Shown piece by piece: positions 24,090 through 35,203 of a stretch of DNA of 64,000 nucleotides. Position numbers and translations under genes: made by a program. Below the pieces are notes generated by a model. It ran no database searches, was not told the DNA's origin, and saw only the letters and a program-made list of their open reading frames with translations. Position 1 is the stretch's first letter, and the number at the start of each line of letters is the position of its first letter. The stretch comes from Schistosoma haematobium (Eukaryota; Platyhelminthes; Trematoda; Strigeidida; Schistosomatidae), in NCBI RefSeq assembly GCF_000699445.3, contig NC_067196.1:36104616-36168615 (forward strand), read 5' to 3'.

Positions 24090-26110
24090 CGAGGTGAGTA
24101 CGAGCTTGGAAAATATTGGAGACTTGTGGTTCAGGCGACTGGTCATAGACGGCACTATATTCCTACACAAACGCATACACAAAGCCACATGAACTTCACC
24201 GGATCACACTACGCAGAACCAAATCGACCATATCTGCATCAACACAAAGTTCAGGAGGACAATGGAGGAAGTGAGAACCAAGAGAGGAGCTGATATAGCA
24301 TCAGATCATCACTTGCTGGTCGCCAAGATAAAATTGAAACTCAAGAAGCGGAGCATCAGAAGATTTAGCAACGACGGCAGAAAAGTCTGTAAGACAAGGA
24401 AACATGAGACAACTGTATGACACGACAAAGAAACTCTCTGGAAATCACCGTAAACCGGAGCGCCCAGTGAAAAGCTAGGAAGGCAAGGTTATCACTAAGA
24501 TTGAAGAGCAACAAAACACGTGGGTAGAACACTTCAAAGAACTCTTGAATCGACCAGCTCCACTGAACCCAACCAACATCGAAGTAGCACCCACGGACCT
24601 CCCAATCGATGTTGGCCCAATAACAATTGGAGAGATCAGCATGGCCATCAGACAAATCGAGAAAGGCAAAGCAGTGGGACCAGATAACATTCCAGCAGAG
24701 GCACTAAAAGCAGACGTAGCAGTAACTGCAAGGATACTCCGAATTCTCTTCAGCAAGATTTGGGATTATGAACAAGTACCAACAAACTGAAAAGAAGGAC
24801 TTCTGGTCAAAATACCAAAGACAGGTGATCTCATCAACCGTGATAACTACAGGGGCATCGCTCTCCTCTCAATACCAGGAAAATTCTTCAACAGGGTATT
24901 GTTAAACAGAATGAAGGACTCCATAGACTCCCAACTTCGAGACCAACAAGCTGGATTCTGTAAGGATCTATCATGTACAGACCAAATCGCAACTCCACGG
25001 GTCATTGTGGAACAATCGATTGGGTGGAATTCATTACTCGACATCAACTTCTTTGACTACGAGAAAGCATTTGATAGCGTGGACAGAACAACACTATGGA
25101 AACTTCTTCGACACTACGGCGTGCCTGAGAATATAGTCGATATTATACAGAATTCCTATGATGGATTAAACTGCAAAATCGTACATGGAGGACAATTGAC
25201 AGACTCGTTTGAAGTAAAGACCGGTGTCAGTCAAGGTTGCTTACTCTCACCCTTTCTCCTGGTGATTGACTGGATCATGAAGACGTCAACATCTGAAGGG
25301 AAGCACGGGATACAGTGGATATCTAGGATGCAGTTGGACGATCTAGACTTCGCAGATAATCTGGCTCTTCTATCGCAAACGTAACAACAAATATAGGAGA
25401 AGATGACGAGTGTAGCAGCAGTAGGTCTCAAGGGAAAAGCAAGATTCTCCGATACAACACAGCACGCAACAATCGAATCACACTTGACGGAGAAGATTGG
25501 GAGATGTAAAAACCCCTACATATTTGGGCAGCATCATTGACGAACAGGGTGGATCTGATGCGGATGTGAAGGCGCGGATCGGCAAAGCAAGAGCAGTATA
25601 TTTACAAGTGAAGAACATCTGGAGATCAAAAAAATTATCAACCAACACCCAAGTCAGATTCTTCATTACAAATGTCAAGAGTTATACTGTATGTGGCGGA
25701 AACCTGGAGAACGACGAAAGTCACCATCCAGGAGATACAGGTGTTTATTAACAATTGTCTACGCAAAATACTTTGGATCCGTTGGCCAGACACTATTAGC
25801 AACAACCTACTTTGGAAGAGAACAAACTAGATCCCAGAGAAGGAAGAAATTAGGAAGAAGCGCTGGAAGTGGATAGGACACAGATTGAGGAAAGCACCCA
25901 ACTGCGACACAAGACAAGCCCTCACATGGAATCCTCAAGGTCAAAGGAAAAGAGGAAGACCAAAGAACATATAACGCCGGGAAATGGAGATAGACATGAG
26001 AAGAATGAACACTAATTTGATCGAACTAGAAAGGAAGGCCCAGGACAGAGTGGGTTGGAGAATGCTGGACGGCGGCCTATGCTCCATTGGGATTAATAGG
26101 CGTAAGTGAA
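24090..26110 (+). mobile_element. SR2-like RTE retrotransposon, 5'-truncated and degenerate
   Basis: The endonuclease C-terminal end is seen near 24180-24370 (TQNQIDHICIN then ASDHHLLVAKIKLKL). The RT follows with IEKGKAVGPDNIPAEALK, NRDNYRGIALLSIPGK, AFDSVDRTTLWKLL and VSQGCLLSPFL, and the C-terminal arm with GRCKNPYIFG in broken frames to about 26100. Several stops and frameshifts interrupt it, for example a TGA at 24788. The catalytic box reads FADN where the family has FADD. Similarity to schistosome SR2 is strong from memory of the family. It lies on the plus strand, directly after a Gypsy gag remnant. Confidence 0.85.
24545..25384 (+). pseudogene. Broken RT domain of the SR2-like element
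   Basis: Two long frames (24545-24790 and 24899-25384) cover RT finger and palm motifs and are in one frame, separated by an in-frame TGA. The FADN box near 25350-25361 lacks the second catalytic aspartate, so the enzyme would be inactive even without the stops. Confidence 0.85.
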
Positions 26111-27544
26111 ACCTACATCTTAATAGAAGATTCAACGAATGAATTTTCAAAGTCACAGTGTTTCTGATTTTGTTAACAGTGGAAATTTACGCGGTTCCCA
26201 TACACGTAACGCTATTTGCGATCATCACATCTCGGGTCATATATTCATTGCTTTCTTGGTGTTAAGTTTGTTTTACATTGTTCCTACATGTTCCTTTTCT
26301 ACTCTTTTGTATGTTGTTTTATACTACTTATTTACATTCAGTAGGCAGCTGTATGCCCAACAATTTTCACACTTACGTTGTAACTCAAGTTGTGCTGTAA
26401 CATTCTGGAATGTTCACAGATATCTTTAACGTTTAATTTACTTATCATTGTAATTATCATTATAATCACTGTAATTTAATTACTGTAACGGTTATACACT
26501 GTTTTATGCATTTGTTTAAACGCAACAGTTTCCATATTGCTTGCTCTTGGTTCGAGTTTCGGTTGTTCATAAACTGTTATCAAATTTAGACACAGCTATC
26601 GGCTGTCTTTGGACTATCGTATGTTGTAATCATTCTTTATGTTACTCTTACAGGAAGTCTTTGCTATTTTCATTCTTGAACGACGCGTTTAAACGCCTAG
26701 ACACTTCACAAGTTGAGGTTTGTAACTAAATTTTGTGTATTATTTAATAAAGAACCGCTTTTGTAGACAAATCGTTGTTTTGGAACTTCGATTTTGCGCG
26801 TATCTCAATCGGGGTTACTTGGACGCTTCGATAGAATTAACACTTGGAATAAGTAAATATTTACCCTATCCATTAAGACAAATTATATTTGCCATGACTA
26901 ATACGCTGAATTCTCTTTCAGTTAAATATTACTTTATTTCAATAAAGTCCAGAATTACTTAATTATGCACAGAGGCCCGAATATTTCTGATTCATCTGTC
27001 GTCCGACAATGCAAAACCAGGAAACAAATAAAAAGATTTATGGAACAATGTATCACATCCGAATCATTAATCATAACTAAAACCGAAGTAACAAGGTACA
27101 GTTAAAATCAGGTGTGCATATGTTCAACCGACCGACAAATAAAGTGTACTCTTCAAAAGTCTAATTAAATATTCAAGAATATGAGATATGACGCTACTAC
27201 AACACAATCAAAGATGAAATGTATTTGTGAATGAATATCAAAAATAAGTACATTGAATTACAATAAATAAACAAACTTAAGCAAATAATTTATTTGATAC
27301 TCAATTTTAACTGATTTCAATACGCAGGGGAAAAAATTCCCGTCTTAGTGAATTTCGAATGAACTCTCCTCACATTTGTACTCAGCATGTCGGATAGCAT
27401 ACCATGGAGGTAATCCCAATGAACAAAGTAAATAATGATCGGATTCTTCAGATTGTGGATTTACACATAAAGTTAAAAACACGAATTGTCAAACTTAAAA
27501 GATACTGGAATTAAATTTCTGGTCAACTTAATATAATTACGAAA
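26111..27544. other. Intergenic region between retroelements; possible LTR-like block
   Basis: Mostly AT-rich. Around 26450-26850 there is a locally CpG-richer block with aataaa near 26747 and a following gcgcgtatctcaatcgg segment. This resembles the R-U5 part of an LTR, but no second copy exists in the window. No gene was recognised. Confidence 0.35.
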
Positions 27545-27681
27545 TACTATGAATTTATTTATTTATTTGAACACATAAATATTGGTACAAGTGGGCACCA
27601 AATATATATGCGCCACACAAAACAATGAGAATGGGAAGAGAAAAAAAGAGCAATAACGACCAGATTAGTGTAAGGTAGTGT

Positions 27682-27737
<56 letters not shown>
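27682..27737. repeat. (ATA)n microsatellite in RTE-B 3' UTR
   Basis: About 18 trinucleotide units. Confidence 0.95.
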
Positions 27738-27738
<1 letters not shown>

Positions 27739-27845
27739 GGTGGAAACGGAAAGGCACAATCAGAAGAAATCTTTCGATTAAGGATGATACAACCACTTTT
27801 TATGAAGAAAGTAAAAGAAGGTTACAGCAGGATCGCCACTGGCTT

Positions 27846-29361
27846 CTATTCTGAGTCATATCTGATAACGTCTCTAGTCACTGTGTAGCACCATCTCTCG
27901 GACCCCAACCAGAGAGTCGTGAAGGACCAACAGAAGCCAGTCCTTTGCAGCTTTCTTTCATACCACGATACCATGTCACACACTGACCACCTCTCCGCTT
28001 TCTCCAGCCAGTCCCAGAGTCGGCGAATAATGCACGACGTGGAATTCCGTGGGTTGACATTCGTAGAACATGTCCTAGCCACCGAAGTCGATGTTTCAAG
28101 ATGGTGACACCAATTGAATTATCGTCTCTACGCCCGAACACACGATGCCGAACCTCTGCATTACTCACATGGTGTTGCCACTGGATGTCAGCAATCCTTC
28201 GGAGACAACGATGATCAAACACAGTCGTCTAACGTCCTCAACTCGGAGAGGCCAGATTTCACAAACTGATTAAGTGCGGATTGCATGACTTGGGCATTGT
28301 CGCACAGTAAGACAATATCATCCAAATACTCAAGGTCGAGAAGTCTTTTTCCAGGCAGCAGATCTACACCGCCATTATTTACATCCATCAGAGCTGTTTC
28401 CAGAATGTCAACGATGGTAAAGTTGAAGAGGAATGGTGAGATTGGGCGACCCTGCCTAACCCCACTGCTCGAATGGAACAATGGAGAGAGGTGTTTGTAT
28501 GCCCTCACTCTGCTTGAGGTGTTTGTATATAGGGCTTTTAGGATGTTAATAAACTTCTCAGGCACACCCTTCTTCAATAGACAATCCCAGAGGACAGTCC
28601 TGTTCAACGAATCGAAGGCAGCCCTGATGTCAAGAAACACTACGATTGTTGGCCTTTGAAAAGTATGACGGTGTTCTAACATTTGGCGGAGAGTGAAGAT
28701 ATAATCAATACATCCTCGATCAGAACGAAACCCAGCCTTCTCCTCGCGAATCAATCTTTCTCGGGTTTTGAACAACCTACGAAGTATGACGGAAGCCAAT
28801 AGCTTGGACGCAATCGGAAGTAGACTTGCTCGAAGATAGTTGTTACAGAAACGACGTGAACCCTTTTAAAAGATAGGGACAACTATCGACTCATTCCATG
28901 ACGTTGATACACTCTCTAGCTCCCAGACCTTTGTAAACAACGTCGTCAGTTCCTTAACTAGAAAGTCATCACCATCTTTGAAAAGAGTCGGAGGTAAGTC
29001 ATCTGGGCCAGGTGATTTGTAACGCTTCAAGAGTTGGAGTTCCTTGCGAACTTCCGCCTCATTTGGTGGATCAGTCATCACCAGCCATGTAGGGCAGGAC
29101 AGTCTGAGCAGTAAGCCAGGTGAACTGCCCTTCGAAGAATTCTCTCCATCGTCCGAGACGTCGATGGATGTTAGTGATTGGCATCCCGTCATCCTTACAG
29201 ATTGTTTCGCTCACACCAGACTTCATGCTGCCGGTGGCTCGGATGAGTTCGAAGAGCTTCCGGTAATTACCAGATGAAGCTGCTGGTTCCAGCTCATTAC
29301 CACGCTCCGACCACCAGGCTTCTCGGTCCTTACGCAAGCTTTGCCCGATTTCATTACGCAA
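27846..29361 (-). pseudogene. Broken reverse transcriptase of RTE family B
   Basis: Minus-strand frames 29361-29071, 29192-28866, 28799-28215 and 28222-27878 together give an RTE reverse transcriptase with at least three frame changes or stops. The palm motif is DLEYLDDIVLLCDN, with leucine replacing the usual alanine between Y and D. Confidence 0.82.
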
Positions 29362-30648
29362 CAGCCTTCGTTTGTGGTCAGACTCACGGTCACCCAGAGT
29401 AGACCGACGGGCTTCAATGAGTTGTAAGGAACCTGAAGAAACCCTGTGCTAATAAGCGTGACGTTTTGTGGAGCGACAAGCGACTTTACTCGCCATTTTC
29501 ATGGAGCCGTGCAGTTGCAACCAATGCTCATCCATACTTCTCGGTAGAATGGTAGCTAGCCTAGAAGCTAGCTCGATTCGACACTTGCAACAGAAGTTAT
29601 AACCAACTTTCTGACATCAATCCTTTGGTGGCGGTCACTTCGTTGTCCACTGAAAAGTAAGGCAAGATTGGCGCAGACCAAGGCATGGTCAGAGTCCAGA
29701 TAGGTACTCCAAAAGGAGCGTCAGTCTTGTACACAACCACGTCAGCGGTAGCTGATCGCGATGAGATCAATCTGAGTCCAGGCTTGGGATGCAGAGGGAG
29801 GACGCCAGGTGGCACATCGGCGACGACTGTGCCAAAAGTTAGGGCTAGCCAGAACCAGGTTGTGGTCTGTGCACAGTTACAGCAGACGGTCCCCGTTATC
29901 TGTCCTGCGACCAACAAGTTCCCATCGGCCACCTAAACGACTCTCTTCTGTGCCTAGACGCCCGACCCCAGCACACAAGTCTCCGGATAATACTACATTG
30001 TCTGTCGGTTCACTTTCTAAAGGAGAACGGTTAACTGGTGGTAGAATTCATCCTTGATTGTATCCGGGCTGCAATTTGTCGGAGCATAGGCGAAGATGAC
30101 GAAAAGACATCGTTTTTCACGCCGATTTCTTCTCACTTTGATGGAACTTTCTAATCTAACAGCACATAACCGACTGTTAATGAGGATCCAATCGATTAGT
30201 GCTGCTTCAGCTCTAGCGCTTAGTGTGACACCAACGCCAGCAAGACCAGACGAAGATGCCACAGGGTCTTCGGATAAACAAGCTTTTTGAAGTGACAGAT
30301 GGAGAGCGAATTTGTAGTACTTCACCAGAGTTTTGAATACGGGTCTCGGTTAGACAACAAACGTCGATATTAAGACTTTCCAAAGACATAGCCAGCCTTA
30401 TCTGTTGTCCAACTGAAATTCAGTCAGTCAGTAACAACGTAGAACTTCGTACGTACGTACATCAGTTCGAGTTGCCACACCACATTAGCACAGAGATGCA
30501 CTTGTCGATTCATAATCCTGTAGTGCTAGATGTAGTAAAATTATAAGCTGTAATCGGGAAAATTAGTGTTTGGAGATGTTATTTAAAGAGTATAATACAG
30601 TGAAATAAATTTGGGAAGAGAAGAAAGAGACAAGGAGGAATAAGGAGA

Positions 30649-32193
30649 TCAAAATTTTGGAGAACACAAAGAGTGGATGCACCTGCGCCACTGCAAACGA
30701 TTTTGAGCCATGTCATTCAGGGTCTCTAAACATCGGTTGCTATCATCTCGTGGTCCCCAACCAGGTAGTCTACACCTACCAACATGACTCAGTCTACTTG
30801 TCAGTGACTTCATGGACTTGTGCCATGTTTTGGTTTGGCCGCCTCTAGCTTTCTTCCAATCTACTCCTATACCACTGAACATAGCACGTCGAGGTAGTCG
30901 GTCGTTGGGCATACGCAACACGTGTTCCAGCCATCTCAACTGATGAAGTTTCACTACGTCATCAATTGATTTGCCATCCTTACCTAGTACCCGTCTCCTA
31001 ACAACTGCATTACTTACTCGATGGTCCCACGATATATGAGCAATGTTTCGAAGACACCTATGATCAAATACTAGTAACCTACGAATATCCTCCACTCTTA
31101 CCGGCCATGTTTCACTGCCATAAAGTAGGACGGAACGAACTGCTGCGCAGTAAACACGTCCTTTGGTTGATAGACGGATATCTCGCCTACGCCATAAATG
31201 ACGCAAGTTGGCTAAAGCTAGTCGAGCCTTCTGTATCCGTGCTGAGATTTCGTCATACACCAGACCACAAGGGCTGATGAGACTTCCAAGATAAGTGAAG
31301 CGATCGACAGGCTCAATTACTTCACTCCCTATCATTAGTTCGGGTGTCGATGCAACCCAATCCTCAAGCAAGATTTTGCATCTCGAGGGGGAGAATCGCA
31401 TCCCGAACATGCTTGCATTGTTGCTTAGAGTGGTCAGAAGACTCTGCATTTTGTCAGCGTCTTCACCAAATAAAACTATGTCATCTGCATATTCTAAGTC
31501 AACAAGTGAACCTCCCGGTAGAAGTTCAACCCCTGGAAATCTAGACGAGGAAAGTGTTATGTCTAAAAGTACGTCGACGACAAAGTTGAACAAGAATGGG
31601 GAGAGTGGACAGCCCTGACGAACACCACTTGAGGTAATCAATTCTGATGACAGTTCGTCATAAGCTCTCACTCTACCAGTTGTGTTCGAGTAGAGAGCCT
31701 GTATAAGGTTAATGCACTTCTTTGGTACTCCTTTCAGTGACAAACACTGCCATAGAACCTTACGATCAACAGAGTCGAATGCCGCCTTAAGGTCGAGAAA
31801 TACTACCATTGTGGGGCGTCTGAACGTGTGTCTGTGCTCTAGAACCTGACGTAATGTGAATATGTGGTCTATACAACCACGTCCAGGTCAAAAACCGGCC
31901 TGATTTTCTCTAGTCTGCTCTTCACGAGCTTTAGTTAGGCGTCGAAGTATTATTGAAGCTAATATTTTAGACACTATATTAGTCAAACTTATTCCTCTGT
32001 GATTGTCACAAGAGGACTTTTGTCCTTTCTTATAGACTGGTACAATCAGTGATTGAGACCAGTCAGATGGGATTACGTCCAGTTCCCAAATTCTACCTAA
32101 GACCTCGGTTAATCTCACTGCTAATACTAAACCACCATCCTTAAAAATCTCAGGAGTAAACCTGTCAGGGCCTGCTGCTCTCCCTCGCTTCAC
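30649..32193 (-). pseudogene. Reverse transcriptase of RTE family A (one internal stop)
   Basis: The minus strand encodes finger motifs (KRGRAAGPDRFTPEIFKDGG, NHRGISLTNIVSKILASI), the palm with AAFDSVDRKVLWQCL and SGVRQGCPLSPFLFNF, and an intact YADD box at about 31481-31492. It ends with [18 protein letters not shown] and a stop at 30649-30651. A TGA near 31888 interrupts the NQAGF/PGRGC block. Apart from that stop all expected catalytic residues are present. Confidence 0.9.
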
Positions 32194-32295
32194 ATTTCCT
32201 ATGGCTTTTTCAACTTCGTAAAGAGTCGGAGGACCTACATTAACTTGCCATTTAGGTTGACTGGAGATCGTAAGAAACAGAAGTGTGGCTGAAGG

Positions 32296-33379
32296 TCAGT
32301 TGAACTGATCCCTAAAGTGTTCTGCCCATCGATCCAATCTCCTGGATTGAGAATGTATATGTCCAACTTTCTCTGAGAATGTTTCGCTAACAGTTGGTTT
32401 CCTAATACCGGTTTCCTTAACAAGTCTGAACAATTGTCTGCCATTACCTATTGCCGCTGCCTTTTCCATCTCTCTTGCTTTCGCTACCCACCACTGTTCG
32501 CGATCATTGCGTAGACTTCTTGTCAGCTTGCGCTTAAGCTGACTCCGCTCTTCATTATGTTCAGAGCCAGGTGGAATGAGTTTCCGAGCATCTGTCAGTG
32601 CGATAGATGCTGCTGAGATCCAGTGTTGCTCCCTAACCTTACGGGTTACCGTACTAGCAGATATCATTGCTGTTTCCACAGCTTTTCGGATATCATTACA
32701 TGCTGCATCGGGGTGGGCATCACGTACATGGCTGCCTAACTGTTTTCCTAGTTGTTCCTGAAATATACTCTTAGCTTGACTATCATTAAGTAGGGCCCTA
32801 AGAGGTTTATTTGCAGCGTCTTTCCTACGTCCAGTAAGACGCTGGCAAATATGCGCTCGTACTAGAGCATGATCTGAATCTAAGCATGTGCTCCAGAATG
32901 AGCGACAGTCTTGTATCGAGCCCCTCCATAGGTGGCTGATAGCGATGTGATCTATTTGGGTCCAACGTTGGGACGAATTAGGGAGTCTCCATGTTAAAAG
33001 ATGTTTTTCCTTATGCTTAAAGTTAGTATTTGCAAGGAACAGGCGGTTATCTGAGCATAGCTGCAACAGACGGTCGCCATTATCTGTTCTTTGAGCCACG
33101 ACACCATAAGGTCCACCCAGGTGTCTTTCCCTATCGCTTAGTTTACCTACTTGAGCATTAAAGTCGCCGGCCATTATTAATACTACATCCGAGCGCCTAG
33201 CTTTTCGGAGAAGTTCGGAGAGCTTTCTGTAAAACTCATCTTTTACATCGTCTGCGCTGCAGTCAGTGGGAGAATAGGCACAGACGACGAAGAGGCAACG
33301 ACGAGTGTCCCTACCTTGTCGGATCCTTACTGTTCCGTTTAGTCGGACAGCGCACAAACGACTGTCTACTGGGATCCAC
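32296..33379 (-). pseudogene. APE-type endonuclease of RTE family A (N-terminally truncated)
   Basis: The frame carries VVLIMAGDFNAQVG, WTQIDHIAIS and DSDHALVRAH, which are the catalytic Asp/Asn, the DNA-contact segment and the Asp-His pair of APE endonucleases. The N-terminal block with the metal-binding glutamate is missing because of 5' truncation. A linker with KRKLTRSLRNDREQWW leads to the RT after a stop at about 32293. Confidence 0.88.
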
Positions 33380-33535
33380 ACCGAATTGCATTAATAAGCG
33401 AATGTTGAAAGAAGCTAGTTTGAATAGTGCACGTGATTTCAGTGTTCGTATTCGGTGATAGCCTTCAATTTTCTGGTACGCGCTCGTAGTGGTGATCGTA
33501 GTCAAACGCGATTTGACGCCACACTACAACTGGTG
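33380..33535 (-). mobile_element. 5' coding remainder of RTE family B
   Basis: The minus strand encodes IRTLKSRALFKLASFNIRLL then MQFG. Beyond the inserted family-A element, family-B sequence resumes with SVGQQIRLAMSLESLNIDVC at 30417 downward. The two pieces together read as a continuous RTE endonuclease N-terminus (LASFNIR, MQ, GQQ, SLNIDVCC). The boundary to the Gypsy remnant on the right is uncertain. Confidence 0.6.
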
Positions 33536-34790
33536 AGCCAAAATTAGGAACGCGTCTCAACCACTGGTCAAATCTTCCAAAGAAGCCAATTGCGGTGAGT
33601 CTATTACTTATCTATCCACATCTGTTGCACAATTTCATATTGATGTTTTTAAATATATAACATTCTGGCAACAACTTGAAATGACGGATAACGATAAGTC
33701 AAGTATTAATATAATAGACTCCGATGTACGCGTACCGAATCTTAGGCGTCTTTCATCGGTGTGACGATATATTCCACGCTTTATTCGAGAACTTTCCCAA
33801 ATTAACTATTTTTCTCACTGACCCGGTTGCTTGGTAGGGAACGCATGCGCATTACCGTCTACCACCCAGCATCAAATAGTTTAGTTGAACGGTTTCATCG
33901 CCAACTTGAAAGTGCTCTACGAGCACACGAAAACGACAGTTGGTACGAAACTTTATCGCTCGTCCTCTTAACTATTCGAAAGAGCAGATATTCAATGTTC
34001 CGCCTCTGAACTTGTATACGGCACGACATTGCGTCTGCCTGAGAAATTTTTCACACCACGGAGCAGACCTGATTTCGGTAAATCAGACCACATCCAACGA
34101 CTGTCTGCACTTATGCGAACGCTGTCTCCGGTGTCAACTCGAATACAACATCGGCAGGTCGCTCTCCTTCGAGAGTTATCTACCTCTTCACATATTTTCA
34201 TTCAAGTAGATTCGGTACGCGAATTCCTGCAACAGCCTTACATAGGACCTTTTTACGTGATTTCTCGTCACGAAAAGACCTTCAAGGTTGATCGACATGG
34301 CCGTGTCAAATCGTCAGCACTGATCGTCTCAAACCAGCACACGTCGATGACAGTGCCCTACTCGATAACTTGAGACCCAATGCTAGACCTACAAAACCTA
34401 CTAGCGAGATCCCCACATCTACTTCAGATCCCACGCTAGATACGTCAGAGACCTCATCCTCAAGTCCCGGTCAACGGCGCGTGTCATGTGCACCATCTAC
34501 AGACGAGACTTCAGTCTTACGTCCAGATCAGCAGACCACGCCGCCCTTGACTTCGGATGAGATTGCAGGCTCACAAAGTACGACGTTCCGGTCGCCGAGT
34601 TTCCACCATAGGTGGGCTGATGTATATGTTTAAAAAAGGATACACAATGTAGGGTTAAAAGAGAGTACGTAAGTGTCCTAGTATATAAAAAAATAATAAT
34701 CAATATTATGGAACGGATATGAGTTGTCTGAGTTTTAACATTATTTCCAGTTAATATTGTCACTTAATTTTATTTTTGTGTGTGCTGTGA
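33536..34790 (+). mobile_element. Gypsy-type remnant: leader/gag start fused to integrase C-terminal end and partial LTR
   Basis: After a leader-like segment (cacactacaactggtgagcc), a short frame starts at 33681. At about 33806 the sequence jumps into a Gypsy integrase: LTRLLGRERMRITVYHP then SLVERFHRQL, the end of the catalytic core. After a frameshift near 34003 come SELVYGTTLRLPEKFF and LQQPYIGPFYVISRHEK, a typical C-terminal domain. A purine run near 34633-34640 is followed by an LTR-like start (tgtagggtta) with a tatataaaaaa box at 34681-34691. Protease, RT, RNase H and the first two integrase aspartates are deleted. Confidence 0.75.
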
Positions 34791-35203
34791 TACTCCCCGT
34801 GTGCCTAGACCGAACCAGGTGGTTTCCTTAGGGAGCCACACTCGGAGCCTTCGACCTAAAGGTCTGATCCACAAGGCAGGGGAGCATCGTAAGGAGATGC
34901 AGTCCCATGGTAGCCGGTGACCAATGATTGGTTCATACGCCATTTATTCCCTCAGGATACTGGAGCCCATGTGTATCATTAGTTTGGAATTAGGGTTTCC
35001 CAACTCCTATATGTGAACTCACCGTGTCCATCTGCCCGAACATTCGCACTTCGTCCTTTCAATTTCATAAACAACACCCTCGCCACGAGAAGGCAGTGAG
35101 TAGCACGTCCCTGGCAGTGGTTGTATGCAAGTGGCCACTTGGAAGCATTTCGAGAGGGTGAGCTGACTCTCCCCACTCTCGGCCGTTCCAGGGCATTTGG
35201 GGT
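34791..35203 (-). mobile_element. SINE-like non-autonomous retroelement (copy 2), 3' tail missing
   Basis: The reverse complement matches 6461-6850 almost throughout, sharing the start ccccaaatgccctgg, the block cttctcgtggcg and gggactgcatctccttacga. It stops at the cagtatcacagc point, so the LINE-like tail is absent. A short insertion (agttgggaaaccctaattcc region) is not in copy 1. Confidence 0.72.

Larger units (their letters stand above)
27545..30420 (-). mobile_element. RTE-clade retrotransposon, family B (degenerate; split by family A)
   Basis: Reading on the minus strand from 30420, the endonuclease begins with a SLNIDVCCLTETRIQ block and continues ARAEAALIDWILINSRLCAV and FVIFAYAPTNCS. 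Broken frames then lead to the RT (29361-27846) with LQLLKRYKSPGPDDLPP, AFDSLNRTVLWDCLL and SGVRQGRPISPFLFNF. The catalytic box is EYLDD, not the YADD expected. The C-terminal arm has [16 protein letters not shown]. The 3' UTR contains an (ATA)n tract and ends in (aaat)n at 27545-27560. The 5' coding remainder appears beyond the inserted family-A element at 33380-33510. Confidence 0.82.
30421..33379 (-). mobile_element. RTE-clade retrotransposon, family A (5'-truncated, nearly intact)
   Basis: Read on the minus strand it enters inside the endonuclease (WIPVDSRLCAVRL) and runs through the whole reverse transcriptase, C-terminal arm and 3' UTR to a (gact)n tail at 30421-30433. Only two in-frame stops are seen: TGA at about 32293-32295, where TGG is likely ancestral, and TGA at about 31888-31890, where CGA is likely. 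The flanks actgaaatt (30412-30420) and accgaatt (33380-33387) look like an imperfect target-site duplication. The element lies inside RTE family B in the same orientation. Confidence 0.85.

Noticed and set aside
24365..24756. Minus-strand frames across the SR2-like element
   Set aside because: Shadows of the plus-strand RT; no motifs of their own.
28285..29277. Plus-strand frames across RTE family B
   Set aside because: Antisense shadows of the minus-strand reverse transcriptase.
30451..30470. cgtacgtacgtac tandem as a regulatory motif
   Set aside because: It is part of the RTE family-A 3' UTR and also occurs in the 10.2-kb copy.
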